Of a DNA stretch of 64,000 nucleotides, positions 25,202 to 35,706 are shown piece by piece. A program made the position numbers and the translations under genes. Source of the stretch: Aureimonas altamirensis (GTDB lineage Bacteria > Pseudomonadota > Alphaproteobacteria > Rhizobiales > Rhizobiaceae); assembly GCF_001463885.1 (NCBI RefSeq), contig NZ_BBWQ01000011.1, positions 411,568-475,567 on the forward strand. Direction: 5' to 3'. Position 1 is the stretch's first letter. The number at the start of each line of letters is the position of its first letter. A model generated the notes under the pieces. It was not told the origin of the DNA. It made no database searches and saw nothing but the letters and a program-made list of their open reading frames with translations.

Positions 25202-25913
25202 GGACCTCTCCCAGGTAGATGGCGGCTACGCGGTCGTCCGCGACGATTTCGTCGATCGACCCCTGCGCGAAGATCTTGCCGAAGTGGAGAACGGTGACGG
25301 CTTGCGCGATCTGGCGCACGAACGCCATGTCGTGCTCGACGGCGAGCACGCTGACGCCATCGCGGTTCAGCGCCTGGACCATCTCGCCCGTCGCGAAGGT
25401 CTCGTCGGGCGTCATGCCGGCGGTCGGTTCGTCCAGGAGCAGGAGCCGGGGCTTGAGCGCGATTGCCATGCCGATCTCCAGCCACTGCTTCTGGCCATGG
25501 CTGAGGTTGCCGGCGAGCGTCCGCTCATCGTCCTTCAGCTTGAGAAACTCCAGGAGGCGGTCGATCTCCTCGGCGAGCGAGATATCGCCTCTGTGATGCT
25601 GGAGGGCGATCTGAAGGTTCTGGCGTACCGACAGGGCCTTGAAGATGCCCGGCACCTGGAATTTAACCGAGATGCCGCGCCGGATGCGCTGGAACGGTTT
25701 TTCGCGGGTGATGTCGGCACCGTCATAGAGGATCGTGCCGCTTGTCGGCATGTGCTCGCCCAGGATCAATCGGAAGAATGTGCTCTTGCCTGCGCCGTTC
25801 GGGCCGATCAGGCAGTGGATCTCGCCCGTCTTCACCGCAAAATCGATGCCGCCCGTGACGTGAAGGCCGCCGAACCACTTGTTCAGCGCGCGGGTTTCGA
25901 GGATGGCCGACAT
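25194..25913 (-). CDS. Urea/short-chain-amide ABC transporter ATP-binding protein, LivG/UrtD type
   Basis: A 239-residue ATPase of the LivG/UrtD type. Walker A is GPNGAGKSTFFRLI, the signature region is LSHGQKQWLEIGMA (a SHGQ variant typical of UrtD), and Walker B is LLLLDEPTAGMTPDE. The SHGQKQWLEIGM wording favours a urea/amide transporter over an amino-acid one. Its ATG overlaps the stop of the upstream permease by one base. Confidence 0.9.
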   Translation of the reverse strand: MSAILETRALNKWFGGLHVTGGIDFAVKTGEIHCLIGPNGAGKSTFFRLILGEHMPTSGTILYDGADITREKPFQRIRRGISVKFQVPGIFKALSVRQNLQIALQHHRGDISLAEEIDRLLEFLKLKDDERTLAGNLSHGQKQWLEIGMAIALKPRLLLLDEPTAGMTPDETFATGEMVQALNRDGVSVLAVEHDMAFVRQIAQAVTVLHFGKIFAQGSIDEIVADDRVAAIYLGEVHA

Positions 25914-26992
25914 CAGAGCGCCTCCCGCTCGCGGACACGGCGGCGCAGCCGGCCCGACAGAAGTGTCCCGAGACCGTAGACAAGGCCGTTCGGCGCCAGC
26001 AGCACGGTGGCGACCAGGAGCAGGCCCATGACGACCAGTGCATACTGGCTGCCGTAGATCGTCAGCGCCTGGAAGCCGCCGAGGACGAGAAGGGTGCCGA
26101 GGAGCGTGGTGGTCAGATCCGACCGTCCGCCGACCGCGACCCAGACAATGGGCAGCGAGGCCGCCGTCATGCCCATGGAGGCGGGCGTGATGTAGTTGCC
26201 CCAGGAGGTGTAGAGCACGCCGGACAGCCCTGCCAGCGCCGAGCCGATGACAAAGGCGGCGAGCTGGTAGCGGCGGATGTCATAGCCAAGCATTTCGGCA
26301 CGCTGCGGGTTCTCGCGGATGGCGACGAGCACGTTGCCGAAGCGCGAGTTCACAAGCATGCGAAGGGCGAGGTAGGTTGTGACAAGCAGCGCGAGCGTGA
26401 CGTAGTAGAGCGGCACGTCGGGAAACAGCGCGATGTCGCCGCCCGGCCAAGGGATGGTCAGCGAGGGCATGCCGCCCATACCGTTGAAGCCGTTGAGCCG
26501 CGCCGTGCCCACCTTCCATTCCGGACCAGCGGTCTGGGCCATGAAGCGCTCCAGAACCAGCGTCACCGATAGTGTCACGATGCCCAGGAACACGCCCGAG
26601 ATGCGCCCGAAGAACAGGAAGTAGCCAAGGATGGCTGCCAGAAGCGCCGAAGTGGCGACCGAGGCGATGAGCGCGAAGAGCGTCAGGCCGTAGGCATCGC
26701 CGAAGTTGATGGAAATGATGCCGTAGGTGTAGCCGGCGACGCCGAAGAAAGCTGTCTGCCCGAAGGTGAGCGCGCCACCATACCCCCAGACCAGGCTGAG
26801 GCCCAAGGCCATGAAGGCCCAGTTGAAGAAGTAGACGTTGTTGCCGACATCGTACCCGTCCGCAAACAGCGGATAGGCGCAGGCGGCGGCGAGGACGACG
26901 GCGAACGAAGTCCAGAATTTCGGCCCTTTGCCGAGCGTCTGCGGGCCTTCGAGGAGGGCGAGGAGGCCAGGCCTCTTGCTTGCGGTCGCCAT
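25913..26992 (-). CDS. Urea/short-chain-amide ABC transporter permease, LivM/UrtC type
   Basis: A 359-residue polytopic permease of the BPD_transp_2 family. It carries WGYGGALTFGQTAFFGVAGYTYGI, the LivM/UrtC hallmark, and the EAA-like segment RENPQRAEMLGYDIRRYQLAAFVIG, which contacts the ATPase. It partners the LivH-type permease that starts just upstream (3-base gap). Confidence 0.9.
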   Translation of the reverse strand: MATASKRPGLLALLEGPQTLGKGPKFWTSFAVVLAAACAYPLFADGYDVGNNVYFFNWAFMALGLSLVWGYGGALTFGQTAFFGVAGYTYGIISINFGDAYGLTLFALIASVATSALLAAILGYFLFFGRISGVFLGIVTLSVTLVLERFMAQTAGPEWKVGTARLNGFNGMGGMPSLTIPWPGGDIALFPDVPLYYVTLALLVTTYLALRMLVNSRFGNVLVAIRENPQRAEMLGYDIRRYQLAAFVIGSALAGLSGVLYTSWGNYITPASMGMTAASLPIVWVAVGGRSDLTTTLLGTLLVLGGFQALTIYGSQYALVVMGLLLVATVLLAPNGLVYGLGTLLSGRLRRRVREREAL

Positions 26993-26995
26993 GGC

Positions 26996-27868
26996 TTATG
27001 CCCTCTCGCGCAGGATGAGGCCCGAGATGCCCCGGGGCAGGACGCGGATCACCACGATCACCGCGACGAGGAGGCCGATCTGGCCGAAGAGTTGCCCTTG
27101 CCAGGAGGTCAGCGCCGCCTTGACGATGCCGAGGATCGCGGCCGCTGGCGCGGTTCCTAGGAAGACATCGGCTCCGCCGACCACCACGGTAACGAAGGCC
27201 TCCACCACGAAGGCCGAGCCCATGGTCGGCACCAGCGTCATGGTCGGGGCGTAGAGACCGCCCGCAAGGCCTGCCAGCGCGGCGCCGAGACCGAAGGTCA
27301 GCGAGTAGATGAGGTTGGTGTTGACGCCGAGCGCCTCGGCGATGTGCGGCACCTGGATCGTGGCGCGGGCCAGCCGGCCGAAGCGAGTCTTGGTGAAGAG
27401 AAGCCAGAGACAGAGCAGCATGAGGAGCGCCGATCCGACCAGCACCAGGCGATAGACGGAATAGGAATAGGAGCCGACGGAGAAGGAACCGAAAGGCGTG
27501 CCGGTTCCGGGCATGGACGATCCAAGGAGGATAAGCGTTCCCTGTGTCGCAATCATCGAGATGCCCCAGGTCGCCACGATCGTGTCGAGCGGGCGATCGT
27601 AGAGGTGACGGATCACGAGGCGCTCCAGCACCATGCCGACAAGCCCTGCAACCAGGGCGCCGACGAGGATGGCAAGCGGCAGGGGCAGGCCCATCCGCGC
27701 CGCGCTCGCCGAAACGTAGGCACCGCACAGGATGAACTCGCCGTGGGCGAGGTTGATGACGCCCATCATGCCGAAGATCACGGCCAGGCCGCAGGCCGAG
27801 AGGACGAGGAAGGCGAAGGCGTCGCCCGCCTGGTAAAGAAAGGTGAAGGCGCCGTAGAAGACGTCCAT
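26996..27868 (-). CDS. Urea/short-chain-amide ABC transporter permease, LivH/UrtB type
   Basis: A 290-residue polytopic permease. The LivH/UrtB hallmark MGVINLAHGEFILCGAYVSA is near the N-terminus, and ATIQVPHIAEALGVNTNLIYSLTFGLGAALAGLAGGL is the ATPase-contact region. It forms the membrane channel with the UrtC-type subunit. It follows the binding-protein gene after an 84-base gap that contains a GC-rich hairpin. Confidence 0.9.
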   Translation of the reverse strand: MDVFYGAFTFLYQAGDAFAFLVLSACGLAVIFGMMGVINLAHGEFILCGAYVSASAARMGLPLPLAILVGALVAGLVGMVLERLVIRHLYDRPLDTIVATWGISMIATQGTLILLGSSMPGTGTPFGSFSVGSYSYSVYRLVLVGSALLMLLCLWLLFTKTRFGRLARATIQVPHIAEALGVNTNLIYSLTFGLGAALAGLAGGLYAPTMTLVPTMGSAFVVEAFVTVVVGGADVFLGTAPAAAILGIVKAALTSWQGQLFGQIGLLVAVIVVIRVLPRGISGLILRERA

Positions 27869-27902
27869 AGTGCCATCCGATGTCTGTGAGCCGTCGAGAA
27901 TG

Positions 27903-27929
27903 GGCCGGCCGAGCCCGCAAGGCCCGGCC
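27903..27929 (-). other. GC-rich hairpin between the binding-protein and permease genes
   Basis: GGCCGG at 27903-27908 can pair with CCGGCC at 27924-27929, with an inner GCC/GGC pairing. There is no T tract. Hairpins after a binding-protein gene often protect that part of an ABC operon mRNA and raise binding-protein levels; that role here is inference. Confidence 0.35.
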
Positions 27930-27952
27930 GGTGCGGTGTCACGCGGAGGTCG

Positions 27953-29188
27953 TCAGCCCTTCGGCGGCGGGTTGGAGGGCGTGTACTGCTCGCTCGGATC
28001 GTTCTTGGTCAGATCGCAGCCCGAATCCCCCAGCCAGTAGGGTTTGATGTCGTTCCAGACCTTCGGGAAGGAGATCGAGTGATCGTCCTCGACCTTGGCG
28101 AGATAGATCGTATGGGACATATGCTGGCTCTTCGGGTCGAGGCAGACATTGCCCTCCGGCGCGTCGAAGCAGACATCGCCCTTGGCGATCTCGGCGCGCA
28201 GCGATTCCTTGTCGGTCTTGCCACCGGCCCGCTCGATCATGGACTTGTAAAGGTAGACGGCGGTGTAGGAGTTCTCGGCTTCCTGATTGATGTAGGGCTC
28301 ATCCGGGAACTTCTGGTGCCACTTCTCGACGAAGGCCTTGGAGGCCGGCGTATCGACTTCCTCGATGTAATTCACCGTGGCGTACATATTGGCCAGGCTC
28401 GGCGGCTTGAAGCGCTTGTGCTCGTAGCCCTGGCCGACATTGACCGAGGATGCCATCGGCAGGGCCACGTTCGCCGCGCCCGCCTGCTCGTAGTAGGAGG
28501 CCTGCGCCGTCCCGACCAGAAGCGTCACGATGAAGTCGGGCTTGGCCGCCTGGATATTCTGGATGGTCTGCGAGAACTGGGACACGCCGAGCGGGATGAA
28601 CTCCTCGCCCACCATCTCGCCACCGTTCTCCTTGACAATGTTGCGAACCCACTCGGCCGAGATCTGGCCGAAATTGTAGTCGGCGGCGATCGTGTAGACC
28701 TTCTTGCCGTATGTCTCCAGCATATAAGGCAGGAGCGTGGAGAACTGCTGTTCCGGGACGGCGCCCGTCACGATCATGTTGGCATCGCAGACGCCGCCCT
28801 CGTACTGATTGTTGTAAAAGGCCAGCGCATCGAACTGGTTGACGATCGGCCGATAGGCTTCGCGCGAGGCGGACGAGAAGCCGGCGAAGACTGCGTCCAC
28901 CTTGTCACGCTGCAGGACGCGGCGCATGAACTCCTGGTAGCGCGTGTTATCGGACTGGGTGTCATAGACGACAAGTTCCAGCGGCCGGCCGGCGATTCCG
29001 CCCGATGCGTTGATCTCGTCGGCGGCGAGCTGGATGCCGTGCAGTTTGCCGATCGTCGCCACGGCGAAGTCGCCGGATTGATCCTCCAGGACGCCGAGCT
29101 TGATCGGCTCCTGCGCGAGGGCGGCACCAGACAACAGGAGGAGTGTTCCGAGCGCCGCGAGGGCGCCGGAGGATCGCTTCTTCATCAT
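27953..29188 (-). CDS. Periplasmic amide/urea-binding protein of the ABC transporter, UrtA/FmdD type
   Basis: A 411-residue binding protein with a Sec signal peptide (residues about 1-25, ending ALAQ) and a Peripla_BP_6 fold (IKLGVLEDQSGDFAVATIGK at the mature start). Segments such as YNNQYEGGVCDANMIVTGAVPEQQ and DYNFGQISAEWVRNIVKENGGEMVGEEFIPLGVSQFSQTI match the urea/amide (UrtA, FmdD, AmiC) branch of this family. GGAG precedes the paired ATGs. It supplies the substrate to the UrtB/C-type permeases. Confidence 0.9.
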   Translation of the reverse strand: MMKKRSSGALAALGTLLLLSGAALAQEPIKLGVLEDQSGDFAVATIGKLHGIQLAADEINASGGIAGRPLELVVYDTQSDNTRYQEFMRRVLQRDKVDAVFAGFSSASREAYRPIVNQFDALAFYNNQYEGGVCDANMIVTGAVPEQQFSTLLPYMLETYGKKVYTIAADYNFGQISAEWVRNIVKENGGEMVGEEFIPLGVSQFSQTIQNIQAAKPDFIVTLLVGTAQASYYEQAGAANVALPMASSVNVGQGYEHKRFKPPSLANMYATVNYIEEVDTPASKAFVEKWHQKFPDEPYINQEAENSYTAVYLYKSMIERAGGKTDKESLRAEIAKGDVCFDAPEGNVCLDPKSQHMSHTIYLAKVEDDHSISFPKVWNDIKPYWLGDSGCDLTKNDPSEQYTPSNPPPKG

Positions 29189-29211
29189 TTGTCTCCTTCG
29201 GATTGGGAGGT

Positions 29212-29865
29212 TCAGTCCGCGACGGCCTGGCGGAGCAGGTGCGCCGTATCAACAGCGGGCGGCGGCGCTCCGGAAAGAGCGAGCCGTTCGCAGTAGGTTT
29301 CCAGTGCCAGGCGTTCGCGCATCGCCTCGCGTCGGAGGATCTGGTAGGCACCCTCGTCGTCGAGATTGCGTGCGGCCATGATTTCGACGACGGCGCGGAT
29401 GACATGGCGGCGAAGACGACGCCGGGCTTCGAGCTCTTCGACATCGGCCTGGAGCCGGGCGCGGCGCGCGTGCTCGTTGACCCCGAGATAGAGGGCCGAA
29501 TAGACCGATCCGCCATAGATCGGCTTGGGCAGGAAGGCGGTGGCCCCCGCCGTCATCAGCGTGCGGAGCCGGCTCGGCGCCTCTACGCCGACAAGGCCGA
29601 TCACCGGAACCGCCGGAAGCACTGCGTCATATCCGAACGCACCGCCCTCGGCGGCATTGAGGTCTCCGTCGAGAAACAGGATGTCGCGCGTCGGATCACC
29701 CTGGAATGCCACAGGCTTCTGGCCGGCCTCGCAACCCTCCAGCGTGTCGACGCTCAAGCCCAGCTTTCGCAGCGTCGCGGTTAGAGACTCGATTGCCCGC
29801 GGGTCGCCGGAGGCGATCAGCGCACGGCGCTGGCTGAAGTTCTGGACGAGGCGCGCGACGCTCAT
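29212..29865 (-). CDS. ANTAR-domain RNA-binding antiterminator, AmiR-like
   Basis: A 217-residue response-regulator-like protein. Residues about 15-130 look like a pseudo-receiver domain, and the C-terminus (about 145-205) has the ANTAR pattern, including RRHVIRAVVEIMAARNLDDEGAYQILRREAMRERLALETYCERLA. In Pseudomonas, AmiR binds leader RNA and prevents termination; AmiC holds it inactive until an amide binds. The same pairing is seen here: the start overlaps the AmiC-like stop (ATGA). Its probable target is the terminator-like hairpin in the operon leader at 31044-31068. Confidence 0.88.
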   Translation of the reverse strand: MSVARLVQNFSQRRALIASGDPRAIESLTATLRKLGLSVDTLEGCEAGQKPVAFQGDPTRDILFLDGDLNAAEGGAFGYDAVLPAVPVIGLVGVEAPSRLRTLMTAGATAFLPKPIYGGSVYSALYLGVNEHARRARLQADVEELEARRRLRRHVIRAVVEIMAARNLDDEGAYQILRREAMRERLALETYCERLALSGAPPPAVDTAHLLRQAVAD

Positions 29866-31022
29866 GACACCACCTTCAGGATGGGACGCAGGATTGGCTG
29901 CTCCAGGGCTTCGGAGGACCGCACGAGATAAGGGTCCGGCCGCACCGGAGCCGGCGCCTCGACCAGGACGTCGAACTGTCCGTCGCGGCGCGAGCGTCCG
30001 ATGCGGGGGGTGAGATAGGCATGCAGCGTATCGGGGTCGATCGAGACGGCCCCTTGTGGGGCATCGAGAGTCTGGCTGGCGACGCAGTGTTTCACGGCAG
30101 CGATGTCGTCGGAACCCGCTTGCGCCAGTGCCTGGGCCAGCAGCCTCACGGCGACATAGGCTGACTCCGCCTCGCCCGATGCGGCAGGACCGTGCGGGAA
30201 GTGCTTGGCATAGTCGGCGACGAAGGCCCTGTTGGCCGGCGTGTCGATGGAGGCAAAATAGGCCGAGGAGCTGAGATGGCCGTCGATGGCCTCCGGTCCG
30301 ATTTCGACCAGTTCGGGCTCTGACAGGTTGCAGCTGGCAATCGGCATGTCGCCGATCTGGTCGATGCCGCGTCGCTTGCATTCGGCGCGCATCGCCCGAA
30401 AGAAGGCATAGGCGGACTCCCCGATCAGGGAGTTGAAGACAAAGTCGGGCCGCGCATCGATGACGGCCGAGACGATATGCGCCATCTCAGTCTCGCCGAC
30501 CGACAGATAACGCTCGGCCATCACGGTACCACCGCGCTGTATCAGCTCTTCGCGTAGAACCCGGTTGCTTTCCCAGGCCCAGATGTAGTTGGAGCCGATG
30601 CAGAAGGCGCGTCGCCCGTGCCGCGCCACCAGAAACTCGACCAGCGGCAGGATGTGATGGTTGGGTGCCGCCCCGGTGTAGACGACGTTCTCCGAACTCT
30701 CGAATCCCTCATAATGCGTGGGATACCAGAGGAGCGCATCGCGCTTCTCGAAGATCGGGATTATCTCTTTGCGCGCAGAAGAGGTGTAGCAGCCGACGAT
30801 ATGACGGATGTTCTGTGCCAGAAGCCCTTCGACCGCTGGGACGTAGGCTTCGAGGCGGCTGCCCGGGTCGATCACGACGGGCTCGATGCGCAGATTGCCG
30901 TCCGTCTGGGAGTTGATCTGGTGGCAAGCCAGCAGTGCGCCATTCTGCATCGTGCGCCCGACGGTTCCATACGAGCCGGTGGCGGAGAAGACGATACCGA
31001 TGGGGATGCGCATAGCCGTCAT
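29862..31022 (-). CDS. AmiC-like cytoplasmic amide sensor
   Basis: A 386-residue protein of the periplasmic-binding fold without a signal peptide, as expected for AmiC, which acts in the cytoplasm. Opening IPIGIVFSATGSYGTVGRTMQNGALLA and later YPTHYEGFESSENVVYTGAAPNHHILPL and GSNYIWAWESNRVLREEL closely fit the AmiC/UrtA-like group. It should bind small amides and release the AmiR-like antiterminator encoded next. ATG at 31022 is preferred over a TTG at 31034; ATG at 31013 is also possible, and none has a strong ribosome site. It is the first gene of the operon. Confidence 0.88.
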   Translation of the reverse strand: MTAMRIPIGIVFSATGSYGTVGRTMQNGALLACHQINSQTDGNLRIEPVVIDPGSRLEAYVPAVEGLLAQNIRHIVGCYTSSARKEIIPIFEKRDALLWYPTHYEGFESSENVVYTGAAPNHHILPLVEFLVARHGRRAFCIGSNYIWAWESNRVLREELIQRGGTVMAERYLSVGETEMAHIVSAVIDARPDFVFNSLIGESAYAFFRAMRAECKRRGIDQIGDMPIASCNLSEPELVEIGPEAIDGHLSSSAYFASIDTPANRAFVADYAKHFPHGPAASGEAESAYVAVRLLAQALAQAGSDDIAAVKHCVASQTLDAPQGAVSIDPDTLHAYLTPRIGRSRRDGQFDVLVEAPAPVRPDPYLVRSSEALEQPILRPILKVVS

Positions 31023-31391
31023 GGAACTGCCCAACGAACGAAACCCCTCAGCATCAGATGCTGCGGGGCGAAGCTGCCGAAATATCGTCGATCAAATGTC
31101 GCATTTTTGGGCAGCCCTGCCCTGCGACTAATGTTTAGGCTGACGACAAAACGCGGCCATGTCAACTGGCTATTTTTTAAAGTTGGCAATGGCGCCTATC
31201 GCGAACAAAACGAGGCGCGCGACGCCCCTGCGCACAGGACTTCCGTACGGATTGCGCGCCAAGCCCGCTGGGTACAGCCGTGGAGGTTTGTTTTCCAGTG
31301 ACAGGAGGCTTCGGTACAGCCCACGTCATCAGCCATCGCCTGACAGCACGACCCTTAGCCAGCACTTATCATTTTGCGGATTTTTATTGGA
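31023..31391. other. Leader and intergenic region upstream of the amide operon
   Basis: About 370 bases with no convincing gene. On the minus strand, the part close to amiC holds two stem-loops. One pairs GTCGCA with TGCGAC (31091-31117) around an inner GGGCA/TGCCC stem. The other is the terminator-like hairpin listed separately. TTGACA occurs on the minus strand at 31160-31165 and could be a -35 element, but no good -10 lies at the right distance. Confidence 0.45.
31035..31068 (-). terminator. Terminator-like hairpin in the leader of the amiC-amiR-urt-fmdA operon
   Basis: On the minus strand CCCC-G-CAGCAT pairs with ATGCTG-A-GGGG (loop CTG, one internal mismatch, 31044-31068) and is followed by TTTCGTTCG. 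It ends just 13 bases before the amiC start. An intrinsic terminator directly before an operon that encodes an ANTAR protein is the expected site of AmiR-type antitermination. Confidence 0.55.
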
Positions 31392-31481
31392 TGGCGGAGA
31401 GGGAGGGATTTGAACCCCCGATGCCCTTGCAGGCATGCCGCATTTCGAGTGCGGTGCATTCAACCACTCTGCCACCTCTCC
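31392..31481 (-). tRNA. tRNA-Ser (anticodon CGA)
   Basis: A 90-base gene including the encoded CCA end. The acceptor stem pairs GGAGAGG (31481-31475) with CCTCTCC (31402-31396). The anticodon loop CTCGAAA gives anticodon CGA at 31447-31445. The long variable arm and the T-loop GGTTCGAATCCC are those of a serine tRNA. It reads UCG codons. Confidence 0.97.
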
Positions 31482-31533
31482 GGCCGCCGGTGAAACCGGA
31501 CTTTCGTGGTTGCGCCTGAAAGCGCGTGCGGTG

Positions 31534-31561
31534 CATATCAAAGCTTGCCCCCGGCGCACAA
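31534..31561 (-). promoter_or_regulatory. Probable promoter of the tRNA-Ser gene
   Basis: On the minus strand TTGTGC (31561-31556) and GATATG (31539-31534) are spaced by 16 bases. The predicted start would leave a 5' leader of about 45 bases before the mature tRNA. Confidence 0.4.
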
Positions 31562-31624
31562 GAGCCAATTTCCCTTAAGGCGCCATCAATCGCTTCGGAT
31601 GCCGCAGACGCCGGGCTTTCGGCG

Positions 31625-31653
31625 TTGACGCAGGGCAGCGCATCGGCTATGCA
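31625..31653 (+). promoter_or_regulatory. Probable promoter of rplU-rpmA
   Basis: TTGACG at 31625-31630 and TATGCA at 31648-31653 are separated by exactly 17 bases, close to the alphaproteobacterial housekeeping consensus. It lies about 90 bases upstream of the rplU start. Confidence 0.55.
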
Positions 31654-31744
31654 GCGCGCGGGCTCAAAAGCCCTGAAGACCCAAGAATCAAAAGAAGATG
31701 GCCCGGTAACCCCGAGAGCCGATCCCCTGATAAAGGTACATGGC

Positions 31745-32233
31745 ATGTTCGCAGTCATCAAAACCGGCGGTAAGCAGTATCGCGTCGCCGCCAACGACGA
31801 ATTCGAGATCGAGCGCGTAGCCGGCGAAGCCGGTGACAGCGTCTCCTTCGCAGAGGTGCTGATGGTCGGCACCACGATCGGCGCGCCCTTCGTGGCCGGC
31901 GCCAGTGTCGTGGCCGAGATCGTCGAGCAGACGCGCGGCCCGAAGGTGATCTCCTTCAAGAAGCGTCGTCGCCAGAACTCCAAGCGCACGCGCGGTCACC
32001 GCCAGGACCTGACGCTGGTGCGCATCAGCGAGATCCTGACCGACGGCAAGGCCCCGTCCAAGAAGGAAAAGGCCGCCAAGGTAAGCGAGGCGAAGGTCGA
32101 GGATACGGCAGTCGAGGGCGACAAGCCCAAGCGCGCCGCTAAGCCGAAGGCCGAAAAGGTGGAGGCCGCAGAGGCCGCGCCGAAGAAGCCCCGCGCCACC
32201 AAGAAGAAGGACGCTGCGGGCGACGAGGCCTGA
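31745..32233 (+). CDS. rplU: 50S ribosomal protein L21 with C-terminal extension
   Basis: The N-terminal 100 residues are typical L21 ([14 protein letters not shown], then [20 protein letters not shown]). The total of 162 residues exceeds the usual length of about 103 because of a Lys/Ala/Glu-rich, low-complexity tail; extended L21 proteins are known in rhizobia-like bacteria. ATG at 31745 starts the conserved domain, and the in-frame DNA upstream is not coding. It is followed by rpmA, as in most bacteria. Confidence 0.96.
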   Translation: MFAVIKTGGKQYRVAANDEFEIERVAGEAGDSVSFAEVLMVGTTIGAPFVAGASVVAEIVEQTRGPKVISFKKRRRQNSKRTRGHRQDLTLVRISEILTDGKAPSKKEKAAKVSEAKVEDTAVEGDKPKRAAKPKAEKVEAAEAAPKKPRATKKKDAAGDEA

Positions 32234-32258
32234 GCGGCCCCGCCCAAGGTGAGATCAG

Positions 32259-32274
32259 GCCGGCTTCGGCCGGC
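32259..32274 (+). other. UUCG-capped hairpin between rplU and rpmA
   Basis: A 6-bp stem GCCGGC/GCCGGC closes a TTCG loop. There is no T tract, so it is more likely an mRNA stability or processing element than a terminator. Confidence 0.4.
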
Positions 32275-32351
32275 GTGAACGAAATTGAACATGCATGGCA
32301 GCGCAGCCCAGGATGGGCTCCACCATGTGGATGAGATCAGGAGACTGAACA

Positions 32352-32621
32352 ATGGCACATAAAAAGGCAGGCGGTTCTTCCCGCAACGGTCGCGACTCCG
32401 AGTCCAAACGCCTCGGCGTAAAGAAGTTCGGCGGCGAGCGCGTCATCGCCGGCAATATCCTCGTGCGTCAGCGCGGCACGCGCTGGCACCCGGGCGTCAA
32501 TGTAGGCATCGGCCGCGACCATACCCTTTTTGCGACCACCGACGGCGTCGTGAACTTCCAGACCAAAGCGCAAGGGCGCACCTACGTATCGATTATGCCG
32601 ACCGCCGAAGCCGCCGAGTGA
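32352..32621 (+). CDS. rpmA: 50S ribosomal protein L27
   Basis: An 89-residue L27 with the invariant start [22 protein letters not shown] and the [22 protein letters not shown] segment. The full N-terminus reaches the peptidyl transferase centre. There is no Firmicute-style cleaved prepeptide. A strong terminator follows at 32693. Confidence 0.98.
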   Translation: MAHKKAGGSSRNGRDSESKRLGVKKFGGERVIAGNILVRQRGTRWHPGVNVGIGRDHTLFATTDGVVNFQTKAQGRTYVSIMPTAEAAE

Positions 32622-32692
32622 CGCTGGCTTCCAAGCGCCGGCGTCCCACCGACCCGGCGCTTTAACCGAACAGGTTCGGGTAAAGCGATAAA

Positions 32693-32727
32693 ACGGGGAG
32701 ATGGGCCGCCATCTCCCCGTTTCTTTT
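32693..32727 (+). terminator. Rho-independent terminator of rplU-rpmA
   Basis: A perfect 12-bp stem (ACGGGGAGATGG/CCATCTCCCCGT, loop GCCG) is followed by TTCTTTTC. The start codon candidate at 32701 for the next gene lies inside this hairpin and is therefore discounted. Confidence 0.85.
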
Positions 32728-32745
32728 CGTGGAAAGTGGACCCCG

Positions 32746-33354
32746 ATGCCTTCGGACGATTTGTGGATAGAGGAAGAACTCAGTCCGTTACCAACCCGCA
32801 GACTGACCCTGCGGGAAGTTCGGATGGACGATGCGCCCGCAATTGCCACGCTGGCCAATGACAGGCACATCGCCGAGATGACGGCGCGCATCCCCTACCC
32901 CTACCGGCTGGAGGATGCGAAAGAGTTTCTGGCGCGCACGCGCCACGAACTGACCTTCGCCATCATGCGCAACGCCGACGACGCCTTCATGGGCCTTATA
33001 TCGCTGCGCGAGAAGGATGATAGCGACGCGCTCGACCTCGGATACTGGCTTGGCCGTCCCTTCTGGAACAAGGGCTATGCCACCGAAGCGGCGCATGCCG
33101 TGATCGACTATGCCTTCGGCGAACTGGCGGCGGAGGCGGTGGAGATCCGCTGCCGCGTCATCAACAACGCCTCGCGCCGCGTGATCCACAAATGCGGTTT
33201 CCACTATCAGGGCGTCGGTATGGATGTGTCGGCCGTCGCGGGCCGGGTGGCCAGCGAATCCTACCGCATGGACCGCCGATGCTGGCTGTCGTTGAAGTCC
33301 TGGGTGCGGGATACGTCGCCGGTGCCGGCCGGCGAACTGGACCAGGTGAGCTGA
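32746..33354 (+). CDS. GNAT family N-acetyltransferase, RimJ-like
   Basis: A 202-residue acetyltransferase of the Acetyltransf_3 type. It has RRLTLREVRMDDAPAIATLAND at the N-terminus, GYWLGRPFWNKGYATEAAHAVIDYAF as the acetyl-CoA binding region, and NNASRRVIHKCGF in the last third, all typical of RimJ/RimL relatives. ATG at 32746 has GGAAAG upstream and avoids the terminator. A GNAT gene between rpmA and obgE is conserved in many rhizobial genomes, suggesting a ribosome-linked substrate, but the target is unknown. Confidence 0.88.
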   Translation: MPSDDLWIEEELSPLPTRRLTLREVRMDDAPAIATLANDRHIAEMTARIPYPYRLEDAKEFLARTRHELTFAIMRNADDAFMGLISLREKDDSDALDLGYWLGRPFWNKGYATEAAHAVIDYAFGELAAEAVEIRCRVINNASRRVIHKCGFHYQGVGMDVSAVAGRVASESYRMDRRCWLSLKSWVRDTSPVPAGELDQVS

Positions 33355-33463
33355 CGGCCGCAAAACAAGCTGCGGCGGGCGTTCAATTCTTCGCGTGGTT
33401 GGCTTAAGAAACGGGGCAAGCACGCCGAGGACGGAACCGCCCGCTCCCGGCAGCCAAGGATGA

Positions 33464-35698
<2,235 letters not shown>

Positions 35699-35706
<8 letters not shown>

